A stretch of DNA of 15,669 nt from Lachnospiraceae bacterium (GTDB lineage Bacteria; Bacillota; Clostridia; Lachnospirales; Lachnospiraceae): positions 1-15,669 of the forward strand of contig CAAGFJ010000081.1 of assembly GCA_900769115.1 (NCBI GenBank), written 5' to 3'. Numbering within the stretch: the first letter of the stretch is position 1; the number at the start of each line of letters is the position of its first letter. The notes beneath the pieces were generated by a model. It had not been told where the DNA came from. It was given only the letters and a program-made list of their open reading frames with translations, and did not search any database. Position numbers and translations under genes: made by a program. Below, in pieces: positions 6,553 to 14,219 of this stretch.

Positions 6553-7842
6553 ATGTTTGCAGACAGAGCCAAGGTTTATCTTCGCTCCGGTAAGGGTGGC
6601 GATGGTCATGTCAGCTTCCGTCGTGAATTGTATGTTCCGGCCGGTGGTCCGGATGGTGGCGATGGTGGTGATGGCGGCGACGTCATTTTTGTTGTAGACG
6701 AAGGTCTTAACACATTGAATGATTTTCGTAATGTGCGAAAATATTGTGCTGAAGATGGTAAAGAGGGCAATAAGAAGAGACAGCACGGTGCGAATGGTGC
6801 AGATATTATCTGTAAAGTACCACCGGGAACTGTGATCAAGGATTTTGAAACTGGGAAAGTTATCATGGATATGTCGAATAAGACAGAGCCAGTTGTTATA
6901 TTAAAAGGTGGAAGAGGCGGTAATGGTAATATGCATTATGCAACTTCTACGATGCAGGCACCAAAGTATGCACAACCGGGGCAGCCTGCACAGGAGTTAT
7001 ATGTAACCTTAGAACTTAAGGTAATTGCAGATGTGGGTCTGGTTGGCTTCCCGAATGTTGGAAAGTCCACATTTTTATCCAGAGTAACGAATGCAAAACC
7101 TAAGATTGCGAACTATCATTTTACGACACTGAATCCGAACTTAGGTGTAGTCAATCTTGCGGATGGTGCCGGATTTGTAATTGCGGATATTCCAGGAATC
7201 ATTGAAGGTGCCAGTGAGGGTGTCGGATTAGGATTACAGTTCCTTCGTCATATTGAGCGGACTAAGGTACTTCTTCATGTTGTAGATGGCGCATCAGTAG
7301 AAGGACGGGATCCGATCAATGACGTATATGCCATTATGGAAGAATTGAAGAAGTATAACATTGAGATATCAAGCCGTCCAATGGTCATTGCAGCAAATAA
7401 GATGGATGCCATGACGGAGGTGGAGAAAGAGACTGTAATTGACATGCTCAAAGAGGAATTTGAGCCACAGGGAATACAGGTATTTCCGATTTCTGCGGTA
7501 TCCGGAGAAGGTGTGAAAGAGCTTTTGTGGCATGTATATGAATTAGTGAAGCAGGCGCCAGAAGATATCGTAGAATTTGAGTCGGAATATGTACCAACCT
7601 TTGTGGATGACAACGAGCCGTATACGGTCGAAGTTGCAGAAGACGATGACCATGTATTCATAGTGGAAGGTCCGAAGATTGAGAAGATGCTTGGTTATAC
7701 GAATCTGGATTCAGAGAAAGGCTTTGAATTCTTCCAGAAGTTCATGAAAGAGAATGGAATTATTGATGAATTGAAGGCAAAAGGCATTGAAGAAGGCGAT
7801 GTAGTTCGCATGTATTATCTTGAATTTGAGTATTACGAATAA
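6553..7842 (+). CDS. obg: GTPase Obg, 50S assembly factor
   Basis: A 429-residue Obg/CgtA GTPase, an essential factor in late 50S assembly and stress control. Three domains are visible. The glycine-rich Obg fold covers residues 1-158 (GGPDGGDGGDGGDV, GGRGGNGN). The G domain follows with G1 GFPNVGKST (165-173), switch I TTLNPNLG (191-198), G3 DIPG (212-215), G4 NKMD (282-285) and G5 SAVSGEG (314-320). The C-terminal OCT domain runs from ~350 to the end (GPKIEKMLGYTNLD). Length matches the Gram-positive form. The ribosome binding site is GGAGA (6541-6545). It lies downstream of the rpmA terminator and upstream of yhbY, a common Firmicute order. Confidence 0.98.
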   Translation: MFADRAKVYLRSGKGGDGHVSFRRELYVPAGGPDGGDGGDGGDVIFVVDEGLNTLNDFRNVRKYCAEDGKEGNKKRQHGANGADIICKVPPGTVIKDFETGKVIMDMSNKTEPVVILKGGRGGNGNMHYATSTMQAPKYAQPGQPAQELYVTLELKVIADVGLVGFPNVGKSTFLSRVTNAKPKIANYHFTTLNPNLGVVNLADGAGFVIADIPGIIEGASEGVGLGLQFLRHIERTKVLLHVVDGASVEGRDPINDVYAIMEELKKYNIEISSRPMVIAANKMDAMTEVEKETVIDMLKEEFEPQGIQVFPISAVSGEGVKELLWHVYELVKQAPEDIVEFESEYVPTFVDDNEPYTVEVAEDDDHVFIVEGPKIEKMLGYTNLDSEKGFEFFQKFMKENGIIDELKAKGIEEGDVVRMYYLEFEYYE

Positions 7843-7918
7843 ATGCAGACAATACCGATTGGATAATAGACTGGATATTGCAGATAATGAAAGACTAGCA
7901 GAAAGGCAGGAAAGATAG

Positions 7919-8209
7919 ATGACAAGTAAGCAGCGTGCCTATTTGAAAGGTTTAGCTATGACAATGGATCCAATTATTAATGTTGGCAAGTCAAGTGTTA
8001 CCCCTGAATTAATCACTTCTGTTGATGAGGCAATCGAAAAGAGAGAACTGATTAAGATCAGTGTATTGAAGAATTGTTTGGATGATCCAAAGATTATTGC
8101 ACAAACAATTGCAGAGCGTACCCATTCACAGGTTGTTCAGGTAATTGGTAAGAAGATTGTATTATATCGAATGAATAAGAAAAAGCCGAAGATCGAGCTT
8201 CCGCAATAA
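7919..8209 (+). CDS. yhbY: YhbY/YqeI-type CRM-domain RNA-binding protein
   Basis: A 96-residue single CRS1-YhbY (CRM) domain. Visible features are MTSKQRAYLKGLA at the N-terminus, the INVGKSSVTPE loop near residue 20, EKRELIKISVLKN and the closing GKKIVLYR strand. CRM proteins bind rRNA; bacterial YhbY associates with pre-50S particles, and gene order with obg supports a ribosome-assembly role. The tail KKKPKIELPQ is short and basic. A weak AGGAAAG lies about 6 bases before the ATG. It follows obg by 76 bp without a clear promoter. Confidence 0.93.
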   Translation: MTSKQRAYLKGLAMTMDPIINVGKSSVTPELITSVDEAIEKRELIKISVLKNCLDDPKIIAQTIAERTHSQVVQVIGKKIVLYRMNKKKPKIELPQ

Positions 8210-8212
8210 CGA

Positions 8213-8270
8213 AAATGCTATATGGTTGATGATAATAATGTTATGTCAACTATATAGCATTTCTGTTTTA
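8213..8270 (+). terminator. Long hairpin between yhbY and nadD, possible terminator
   Basis: A 17-bp stem with one G-T pair (8213-8229 with 8246-8262) and a 16-base loop is followed by ctgtttta, a poor T tract. It lies just after yhbY and 25 bases before nadD. It may end transcripts weakly or protect the yhbY 3' end. Confidence 0.6.
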
Positions 8271-8286
8271 GAAATGAGGGATAAGT

Positions 8287-8913
8287 ATGAGCCGAATTGG
8301 AATTATGGGTGGAACATTTAATCCTATACACAAAGGACATATTCAGATTGCACAGAGTGCATATGAACAATATCATTTAGATGCAGTATGGTTTATGCCA
8401 AATCATATACCAGCCTACAAAGCAACGGATGAGCTTGTATCAGAGACAGACCGTTTGGCAATGGTTGAACTGGCAATTCGGGACATTCCGTATTTTTGTT
8501 CATCGGATTATGAATTGCAACGGGAAGGAAATACGTATACATGGGAGACACTCAAAGGTTTAAAGGGGGAATACCCGGATAACGAATTTTATTTTATTAT
8601 GGGTGCTGATTCCCTGATGTACTTTAATAAATGGATGCATCCGGAACGGATTGTGTCGATGGCACATATTCTTGTTGCTGCAAGGGATCATTCCTCCGAT
8701 GAACAGCTTCAGGCAAAGATTATGCAGTTAGAGCAGTTATATTCCTGTTCTGATTTTCATATCCTTAGATGTGAAGAGATTGATTGTTCTTCCAGCAAAT
8801 TAAGACAGGAGCTGGCGGCGGGGAATCCTGATAATCTGTCCGGATATATCCAATCATATTTAGATCCGGCTGTGTTGCGGTATATACAGGACAAAAGGCT
8901 ATATAGGAAGTGA
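8287..8913 (+). CDS. nadD: Nicotinate-nucleotide adenylyltransferase NadD
   Basis: A 208-residue nucleotidyltransferase that joins nicotinate mononucleotide and ATP to give deamido-NAD in NAD synthesis. The Rossmann nucleotide-binding motif is GGTFNPIHKGH (residues 8-18), in which His15 and His18 form the (H/T)xGH signature. GADSL (106-110) and the C-terminal SSSKLRQEL (168-176), matching the ISSTxxR motif, complete the active site. A GAGGG lies about 6 bases before the ATG. In related genomes nadD is followed at once by yqeK; here a 1.9-kb insert separates them. Confidence 0.96.
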   Translation: MSRIGIMGGTFNPIHKGHIQIAQSAYEQYHLDAVWFMPNHIPAYKATDELVSETDRLAMVELAIRDIPYFCSSDYELQREGNTYTWETLKGLKGEYPDNEFYFIMGADSLMYFNKWMHPERIVSMAHILVAARDHSSDEQLQAKIMQLEQLYSCSDFHILRCEEIDCSSSKLRQELAAGNPDNLSGYIQSYLDPAVLRYIQDKRLYRK

Positions 8914-8972
8914 TTATAGATCCTTTATAAGTGCAATCTGAAAGTTTGACTTGATTTTCTTTTTTCTAATTA

Positions 8973-9001
8973 TTGACAGATGCATTTATAAAATATATAA
9001 T
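8973..9001 (+). promoter_or_regulatory. Perfect consensus promoter of the secreted repeat protein
   Basis: TTGACA (8973-8978), exactly 17 bp, TATAAT (8996-9001): both hexamers match sigma-A consensus fully. An untranslated leader of about 68 bases follows. Strong constitutive expression is expected unless a repressor acts. Confidence 0.85.
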
Positions 9002-9075
9002 GTAGTTAGCAGAAAAAGAGACTTGTTAATCTGATAGTTTTACTGGCTACACTTATTGTACAAGGAGGAATGATT

Positions 9076-10650
9076 ATGAGCAAAAGAATAGCAAAAGGGA
9101 TATTGTCGATATTGTTTATGGCAGCGTGTCTTATAACAGTACAGCCGCAGAAAGTGCAGGCGGCACAGGAAATACCAATCAGTTCTGCGCAGGAACTTCA
9201 ACAGATGGAGAGTAATCCGTCCGGTAGTTATTATCTGACCAATGATATTACGGTTCCGGCAAACACAGTTTTATTTAAAAATATGGATAATCCGTTTACG
9301 GGAACATTAGACGGAAAAGGATACGGAATTAATGGATATACCTATTCTGCCGATAGTTGGACGGATTTTGCCGGTCTTTTCGAATATGCCCAGAATGCGA
9401 CTTTTAAAAATCTGAACATGAATAATGTGAATATATCATTAAGAGGAGGAGGAAATGCATGTGCACTCGTAGGATATCCAACAGCTTGTTTGCTTGAAAA
9501 TATTACAACGAGCGGAGCGATATCTGTCGGTGGTACTACAAGTTTTGCAGCAGGAATTGTAGTGACCGCAACTGATAATTGTACATTTAAAAAATGTGCA
9601 AACAAAGCAGATATTACAATTATGGCATATGACATTACCAATACTGCAGAGGCGGACGAGGTAGAAGGACAGGGAGGCTGTGCCTGTGGAATTGCAGGTT
9701 TAGCGATTGATTGCACAGCGGAACAATGTTCGAATTCAGGTAAGATTACGGCGAATGGTGATCTCCAATGGGCAAGTGAGGAAATTGGTGCATATGGTTT
9801 GTTTAATCTTATCACAAGTATTTCTGAAAGTAAGAATACCGGAGCAATTACGGCAAATAATATAAGTACCGGGTATGCTGGTGGAACTGTATTGGCATGT
9901 GGTGTGGCAGGAGAAGTGGATAAGATGGCATCCTGCTATAATACCGCAAAGGTCACTGCATCAAATGCCAATAAAAACGTTGGTAACATTGCAGTAGGAG
10001 TTGTGAACGCTACAAGCGGCAAAAAAGGAACTGTCACTAAATGTTATAATACAGGAGCAGTTCAAATAACAGGAGTTGCAGGTGGTAAAACTAAATCACG
10101 GATCGCATCGGGCGCAGGTGGTATAGGTGGCTTAGAGGTATTATCCATTACAGAGAGTTATAATACAGGAAAGATTACAGCAAATGTAAGTAGTGGACAG
10201 CTAGAGGTAGGCGGTATTTCAGCTTTTGTCAGAAATGTGCGTAACTGTTATAATACCGCAAAAGTTTCTGCATCAGCAGGTGCGAGTGGTTATTTAGGTG
10301 GTATCGCAGGATTTCAGGATTCACTTTCGAGAGGAAAGAAGGGTTCAAAAGATGCAGCTGCATGCAACTACAATACTGGAGCGGTGAAAGCAGGAAAGAA
10401 GGTTTCTAAGGGAAGTATTCTGGGACGCTATGAAATACTAGGAATTCCTGATAAAGCAGCTGTTTATGATAACTACTATAAGTCCGGTAAGCCATACGGC
10501 AGCAAGAATATCACATGGAAGCCTTTCTTTGCAAAAGCAGTGAAAACATCTTCTATGAAGGCAGGCAAATGTTCAAAGTTGTCTTCTAAATATTGGGTGT
10601 ATTCTTCAAAACATAAAAGAATGATTCTGAAGAATAATAAAGAGAAATAA
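9076..10650 (+). CDS. Secreted repeat protein with GLUG-like CYNTG repeats
   Basis: A 524-residue exported protein. A signal peptide is clear: basic start SKRIAKG, hydrophobic core to ~22, cleavage after VQA at residue 29. Residues ~33-85 (SSAQELQQME, YYLTNDITV, GTLDGKGYGI) resemble the start of right-handed beta-helix surface proteins. About eight degenerate repeats then follow with the core C-Y-N-T-G/A-x-(V/I)-x-A at ~173, 217, 251, 286, 322, 360, 390 and 430, the pattern seen in GLUG-type clostridial surface proteins. The mature protein has about fourteen cysteines, several at the same place in the repeat. The C-terminus is lysine-rich (SSKHKRMILKNNKEK) without LPxTG or a membrane anchor. 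ATG 9076 is chosen because AGGAGG ends 7 bases upstream; ATG 9070 would be only 1 base away. It interrupts nadD-yqeK. Adhesion or matrix binding is inference. Confidence 0.85.
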   Translation: MSKRIAKGILSILFMAACLITVQPQKVQAAQEIPISSAQELQQMESNPSGSYYLTNDITVPANTVLFKNMDNPFTGTLDGKGYGINGYTYSADSWTDFAGLFEYAQNATFKNLNMNNVNISLRGGGNACALVGYPTACLLENITTSGAISVGGTTSFAAGIVVTATDNCTFKKCANKADITIMAYDITNTAEADEVEGQGGCACGIAGLAIDCTAEQCSNSGKITANGDLQWASEEIGAYGLFNLITSISESKNTGAITANNISTGYAGGTVLACGVAGEVDKMASCYNTAKVTASNANKNVGNIAVGVVNATSGKKGTVTKCYNTGAVQITGVAGGKTKSRIASGAGGIGGLEVLSITESYNTGKITANVSSGQLEVGGISAFVRNVRNCYNTAKVSASAGASGYLGGIAGFQDSLSRGKKGSKDAAACNYNTGAVKAGKKVSKGSILGRYEILGIPDKAAVYDNYYKSGKPYGSKNITWKPFFAKAVKTSSMKAGKCSKLSSKYWVYSSKHKRMILKNNKEK

Positions 10651-10663
10651 AAGAATGGTTCAT

Positions 10664-10705
10664 AAAGGGGCTGTCGCACTAAGAAAGCAGTGCGCAGCTC
10701 CTTTT
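10664..10705 (+). terminator. Intrinsic terminator of the secreted repeat protein
   Basis: A GC-rich stem of about 15 bp (10664-10680 with 10689-10705), containing one G-T pair and one bulged T, has an 8-base loop and ends in CCTTTT. Confidence 0.85.
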
Positions 10706-10733
10706 CTGGACTCATTTCAGAATCTGAAAATTG

Positions 10734-10767
10734 TGCAGTGATTTCGTTGAAATCTACTGCATTTTTT
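10734..10767 (+). terminator. Second hairpin with T run, overlapping the yqeK promoter
   Basis: TGCAGTGATTTC (10734-10745) pairs with GAAATC-T-ACTGCA (10749-10761), leaving a 3-base loop and one bulged T, and runs into six T (10762-10767). The -35 of the yqeK promoter lies inside the hairpin and the T run is in its spacer. It may be a back-up terminator or an operator. Confidence 0.55.
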
Positions 10768-10775
10768 GTTATAAT
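10747..10775 (+). promoter_or_regulatory. Promoter of yqeK-rsfS
   Basis: TTGAAA (10747-10752), 17 bp, TATAAT (10770-10775). Transcription would begin near 10782, which supports the ATG at 10813 rather than 10789 as the yqeK start. This promoter would restore expression of the genes cut off from nadD by the insert. Confidence 0.75.
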
Positions 10776-10812
10776 ATTGATTGCTTAAATGAAAGAAATA
10801 GGGGCTTTTACG

Positions 10813-11385
10813 ATGGATAGATTAGAGATGCGAGAGAAACTCAAAGAGAAACTTGCAGCAAAGCGTTTTGAACATTCTCTTGGAGTGGAATATACAGCCG
10901 GAACAATGGCATTTATGTATGGCATAGATTACGAGAAAGCATTAATTGCAGGATTATTACATGATTGTGCCAAGTATGTTTCGAATGATAAGAAGATTAG
11001 CAAATGTGAGAAAAGAGGCATTCCGATTTCAGAATGTGAATATAAGAATCCGGAATTGCTGCATGCCAAGTTGTCAGCCGTGTATGCGAAAGAAAAATAC
11101 GGAGTGACGGATGAAGATATCTTATCTGCAATTACATATCATACAACCGGAAGACCGGCAATGACGACATTAGAAAAGATTGTATACATTGCAGATTATA
11201 TTGAACCAAACCGGACGGAATTACCGGAGATGGATATAATCCGACAGGAAGCATATTCCGATTTAGATCAGTGTTTATTGCATATACTACATAATAGTGT
11301 ACATTATTTATGTAAGAAGGGAGCGGCAGTCGATCCCATCACCAATAAGACTTATGAATATTACAGTCACTTGAGACAAGAATAA
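10813..11385 (+). CDS. yqeK: HD-domain hydrolase YqeK (symmetrical Ap4A hydrolase family)
   Basis: A 190-residue HD-superfamily phosphohydrolase. YqeK proteins of Gram-positives split diadenosine tetraphosphate into two ADP. Metal ligands are visible as His21 (RFEHSLGVEYTA), His50-Asp51 (GLLHDCAK), His84 (ELLHAKLSA), His110 (TYHTTGR) and Asp128 (YIADYIEPNR). The ATG at 10813 has AGGGG 7 bases upstream. The ATG at 10789 lacks a ribosome binding site and would lie only about 7 bases after the predicted transcription start. rsfS follows after 10 bases, matching the conserved nadD-yqeK-rsfS order. Confidence 0.94.
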   Translation: MDRLEMREKLKEKLAAKRFEHSLGVEYTAGTMAFMYGIDYEKALIAGLLHDCAKYVSNDKKISKCEKRGIPISECEYKNPELLHAKLSAVYAKEKYGVTDEDILSAITYHTTGRPAMTTLEKIVYIADYIEPNRTELPEMDIIRQEAYSDLDQCLLHILHNSVHYLCKKGAAVDPITNKTYEYYSHLRQE

Positions 11386-11395
11386 GGAGATAGAT

Positions 11396-11743
11396 ATGAC
11401 AAGCAAAGAGATGGCAAGAATTACAATTGCAGCGTTAGAAGATAAGAAGGGGCAGGATATTAAGGTGATTGATATATCGAATGTATCTGTCATGGCCGAT
11501 TATTTTATTATTGCAAGTGGAAGGAACCGGAATCAGGTGCAGGCGTTATCGAATAATGTGGAAGAGAAGTTACAGGAGAATAAGATTCACCCTCGTCAGA
11601 TTGAGGGATATCAGACAGCAAGCTGGATTTTGATGGATTTCAATGATGTGATTGTTCACATTTTTAATGAAGAGGATCGGTTATTCTATAACTTGGAAAA
11701 GATTTGGTTAGATGGCAAGGTGATTGATGCAGATACCTTGTAA
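11396..11743 (+). CDS. rsfS: Ribosome silencing factor RsfS (Iojap/YqeL)
   Basis: A 115-residue RsfS-family protein, which binds uL14 on the 50S subunit and blocks joining with 30S when nutrients are low. Family features are KKGQDIKVIDISN, ADYFIIASGRNRNQVQAL (residues 35-52), EGYQTASWILMDFNDVIVHIF and the FYNLEKIW ending. AAGGAGA lies 5 bases before the ATG. It is translated with yqeK from the promoter at 10747. A short hairpin (CTTACA/TGTAAG, 11773-11789) lies between it and the next gene but has no T run afterward. Confidence 0.96.
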   Translation: MTSKEMARITIAALEDKKGQDIKVIDISNVSVMADYFIIASGRNRNQVQALSNNVEEKLQENKIHPRQIEGYQTASWILMDFNDVIVHIFNEEDRLFYNLEKIWLDGKVIDADTL

Positions 11744-11811
11744 TGGTTGATAAGAGGATGAGAGGATAGAGACTTACATTTTTTGTAAGGGAAATTGCGT
11801 TCGGGGGAAGT

Positions 11812-12999
11812 ATGGATAGAGATTTATTGATTCGTAAGAATAATCTGGAAGTGAACAAAGTCGCTGCGAAGTGCCTGCGCATTACGATATTGTTTTTAAT
11901 ATCACTCGGTATGTTTTCAGTGACAGACTATTATAATTATGACAAACAGAATGTTGTAATTATTTTCTTTGGGAGTATCATTTTATTAATGATTCCAACA
12001 ATACTTGTTAATGTGCTGCATCTTGAGAAGCAATGGATCAAATACTACGTCATTATGTGTATTATGTCAGTTGTATTTCTACTATCGACATTTATCTCGT
12101 ATGATTTTATTATTCTGGTAATTCTGCCATTATTGATCGCAACCTTATATTGTGACCGTAAGTTGATTGTTGCAACAACAGTAATTGACTGTGGATGTGT
12201 ATTTCTCACCATGATGTTACGATATTTTTTATTATGTGACAATATGGGGAATGAATATTCGACATTTGCCGAAGCTTTAATTTATGGAGTTTTCCTGCGT
12301 ATTGTTTTAGTGTTAGTCACCACTTTGTTTGCTTATTATATTGTAGACCGTAATATGGTCATGTTGAATAATACAATTGCGGCAAACCATGATCTGGTGC
12401 ATAGTCAGGAAGAATTGATTTATGCATTTGCTGAGATTTCTGAAAGCAAATCCAAAGTAACCGGTGAACATATTCGAAGAGTAGCAGAGTATATGCGTGT
12501 ATTAGGAGAAGCTTCCGGTTTCACAACAGATTATGTAGAAAAGTTGTCGGTAGCAGCTATGATGCATGATATTGGTAAATTAATGATTCCGGAGGAGATA
12601 TTGGATAAGCCGGATAAGTTAACAGACGAAGAATACGCTATTATGAAAAACCATGTATTATATGGAGAAGCATTACTTGCCAAATGTCCTGGCGATATTA
12701 TGAAGATTGCAAAAACGATTGCTTTGGAACATCATGAGCGTTGGGATGGCTCGGGATATCTGGGAATGAAGGGAGAGGAGATATCTTATATCAGCCGTCT
12801 GATGGCAGTATGTGATGTGTTTGATGCACTGACATCACAGAGGTACTATAAGGAAGGCTGGTCGTTAGAGGACACTTATAATGAGATTGTCCAACATAGT
12901 GGAACACAATTTGATCCAGATGTTGTAAAGCTTTTTGTCGAGAACTTCGATCAGTTCAAACAGATCTTGAAAGCAATGCCTGATCATGAAATATATTAA
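11812..12999 (+). CDS. Membrane HD-GYP domain protein, likely c-di-GMP phosphodiesterase
   Basis: A 395-residue protein. The N-terminal half (~20-178) has about six hydrophobic membrane segments (for example ~22-37, 48-68, 78-95, 98-113, 118-138, 154-177) and matches no sensor domain I know. A short linker (YAFAEISESKSKVTGEHI) leads into an HD-GYP domain with metal ligands His252-Asp253 (MMHDIGK), His281 (KNHVLYGE), His307-His308 (ALEHHERWDGSGY) and Asp335 (AVCDVFDALTS). HD-GYP enzymes hydrolyse cyclic di-GMP to GMP. The GYP signature here reads GYL (315-317), with Leu in place of Pro, while the metal residues are kept. The start has GGGGGAAG 3 bases upstream. It lies 68 bp after rsfS with no clear promoter, so it may be read from the rsfS transcript. 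Confidence 0.88.
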   Translation: MDRDLLIRKNNLEVNKVAAKCLRITILFLISLGMFSVTDYYNYDKQNVVIIFFGSIILLMIPTILVNVLHLEKQWIKYYVIMCIMSVVFLLSTFISYDFIILVILPLLIATLYCDRKLIVATTVIDCGCVFLTMMLRYFLLCDNMGNEYSTFAEALIYGVFLRIVLVLVTTLFAYYIVDRNMVMLNNTIAANHDLVHSQEELIYAFAEISESKSKVTGEHIRRVAEYMRVLGEASGFTTDYVEKLSVAAMMHDIGKLMIPEEILDKPDKLTDEEYAIMKNHVLYGEALLAKCPGDIMKIAKTIALEHHERWDGSGYLGMKGEEISYISRLMAVCDVFDALTSQRYYKEGWSLEDTYNEIVQHSGTQFDPDVVKLFVENFDQFKQILKAMPDHEIY

Positions 13000-13022
13000 T
13001 TTGACAGTGTGGGAGGAACAAA

Positions 13023-13352
13023 ATGGTTTCCGTTATGAATGAATATGTATCCAAGATACAGTTATCTGCAGATGATGTAACGAAAGGCATCCTGCATGCT
13101 GCATTACAGGATATAGACAATATTGCAAAGCTGAATATCTTAGTGAAGTCCAATCGCTATATTGTTGATATTAAATTAAAAGAATATTCGGTTGAGAATG
13201 CAGTTGCGGTTATGAATATATTAATGGAACGTACACGGTTTCATTATTCTGCGTACTTTATCCGATTCAATGAAGGTAATATGGTAAGATATCGTTATGC
13301 AACCTGTAAAGAGGATCGTGAAGGCTTCTATTGTGATGTAATCATTGCATAG
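13023..13352 (+). CDS. Unrecognised 109-residue protein downstream of HD-GYP gene
   Basis: A soluble-looking protein with no signal peptide or membrane segment. Predicted alpha/beta character comes from alternating stretches: KIQLSADDVTKGILHAALQD (helical), NRYIVDIKLKE, ENAVAVMNILMERTRFH (helical), YSAYFIRFNEGNMVRYRYA and FYCDVIIA (strands). GGGAGGA (13010-13016) lies 6 bases before the ATG at 13023, and the gene begins 23 bp after the HD-GYP stop, so the two are probably co-transcribed. I recognise no family. The placement suggests a link with the HD-GYP protein, which is inference. Confidence 0.75.
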   Translation: MVSVMNEYVSKIQLSADDVTKGILHAALQDIDNIAKLNILVKSNRYIVDIKLKEYSVENAVAVMNILMERTRFHYSAYFIRFNEGNMVRYRYATCKEDREGFYCDVIIA

Positions 13353-13406
13353 GATATGGCGATCAATCTGCATATTATAGTCAAAGTGACAATAAGAGAT
13401 AATGAT

Positions 13407-13438
13407 AACAATTCACTTGCTTACAAAGGTGAATTGTT
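13407..13438. other. Hairpin in the lexA-proximal intergenic region
   Basis: A 12-bp stem (13407-13418 with 13427-13438) containing one G-T pair, with an 8-base loop. No T run follows, so it is not a typical terminator. It is the first of three consecutive hairpins. Confidence 0.6.
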
Positions 13439-13445
13439 GAATGCG

Positions 13446-13466
13446 ATCATGAGCTATGCTCATGAT
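13446..13466. other. Perfect 9-bp palindromic hairpin
   Basis: ATCATGAGC-TAT-GCTCATGAT: a perfect 9-bp stem with a 3-base loop and no T run. It could be a protein-binding site or RNA structure. Confidence 0.6.
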
Positions 13467-13485
13467 ATAACATAATGTATAGAAT

Positions 13486-13553
13486 AAGCCCAATATAATA
13501 GATGATTCCATTATCAGAATGTATGTAAATTATCTATTATATTGGGCTTTTGT
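13486..13553. terminator. Terminator for the HD-GYP operon, possibly also lexA
   Basis: A perfect 18-bp stem (13486-13503 with 13532-13549) has a 28-base loop and ends in CTTTTGTTTG on the plus strand. It lies between converging genes, so it may also stop lexA transcripts, though the T run on that strand is weak. Confidence 0.8.
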
Positions 13554-13585
13554 TTGAAAGAAGTATGTTTGGTAGGAATAATGGG

Positions 13586-14197
13586 TTAAAATGTACGGAA
13601 CAAGCCGATTACTTTACCTAAAATAGATACGTTATCTACGATAATAGGATCCATATAATCATTCTCCGGCTGTAATCGATAATGGCCATTCTCTTTGAAA
13701 AAGCGCTTCACAGTGGCACTGTCATCTACAAGAGCAACGACAATCTCGTTGTTACGTGCAGTAGGCTGCTCTTCGACTAAAATGAGATCCCCATCATAGA
13801 TGCCAACATTGATCATACTTTCGCCCTTGACCTTCAACATAAAAGTCGTCTTGTTGTGTAGATATTCTGGCGGAACAGGAAAATATCCATCAATATTCTC
13901 GACAGCCAGGATAGGTTCACCAGCCGTTACCTGACCGACAATCGGAACGTTAACTAATTCTCGACGGGATAATCCGAATGTATCATCCAAAATCTCAATT
14001 GTTCGTGGTTTGGTAGGATCTCGACGTATGTAACCGTTCTTCTCCAATGTCTCAAGATGTGAATGAACAGAAGAAGTGGACTTCAGCTTCACAGCTTCAC
14101 AAATCTCACGTACAGACGGCGGATATCCTTTCTGTAATATATTCTCTTTGATATAATCCAATATCTCTTGTTGTTTGGTACTAATCTTACCCGGCAT
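13586..14197 (-). CDS. lexA: SOS repressor LexA
   Basis: A 203-residue LexA, the SOS repressor that cleaves itself when RecA filaments form on damaged DNA. The N-terminal winged helix covers ~1-70 (SVREICEAVKLKSTSSVHSHLETLEKNGYIRRD). The cleavage site is Ala92-Gly93 in VTAGEPI. The serine-lysine dyad is Ser127 (KGESM) and Lys164 (TVKRFF). The ATG at 14197 is used because AAGGAGG lies 6-8 bases upstream and the protein begins MPGKISTKQQ like homologues; an upstream in-frame start at 14230 has no comparable site. LexA-box-like sites lie between it and the divergent LysM gene, so it should be autoregulated. It converges with the HD-GYP operon. Confidence 0.98.
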   Translation of the reverse strand: MPGKISTKQQEILDYIKENILQKGYPPSVREICEAVKLKSTSSVHSHLETLEKNGYIRRDPTKPRTIEILDDTFGLSRRELVNVPIVGQVTAGEPILAVENIDGYFPVPPEYLHNKTTFMLKVKGESMINVGIYDGDLILVEEQPTARNNEIVVALVDDSATVKRFFKENGHYRLQPENDYMDPIIVDNVSILGKVIGLFRTF

Positions 14198-14219
14198 AGC
14201 AAACCTCCTTATATAACTT

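Noticed and set aside
6606..6866. Minus-strand open frame rich in Pro and Ser inside obg
   Set aside because: It mirrors the glycine-rich Obg domain on the other strand and has no start signal; it is a shadow of obg.
10789..10812. Upstream ATG adding eight residues to YqeK
   Set aside because: No ribosome binding site and only about 7 bases from the predicted transcription start; ATG 10813 has AGGGG at good spacing.
11773..11789. Terminator between rsfS and the HD-GYP gene
   Set aside because: Only a 6-bp AT-rich stem with T in the loop and no T run after it, so it is unlikely to stop transcription.
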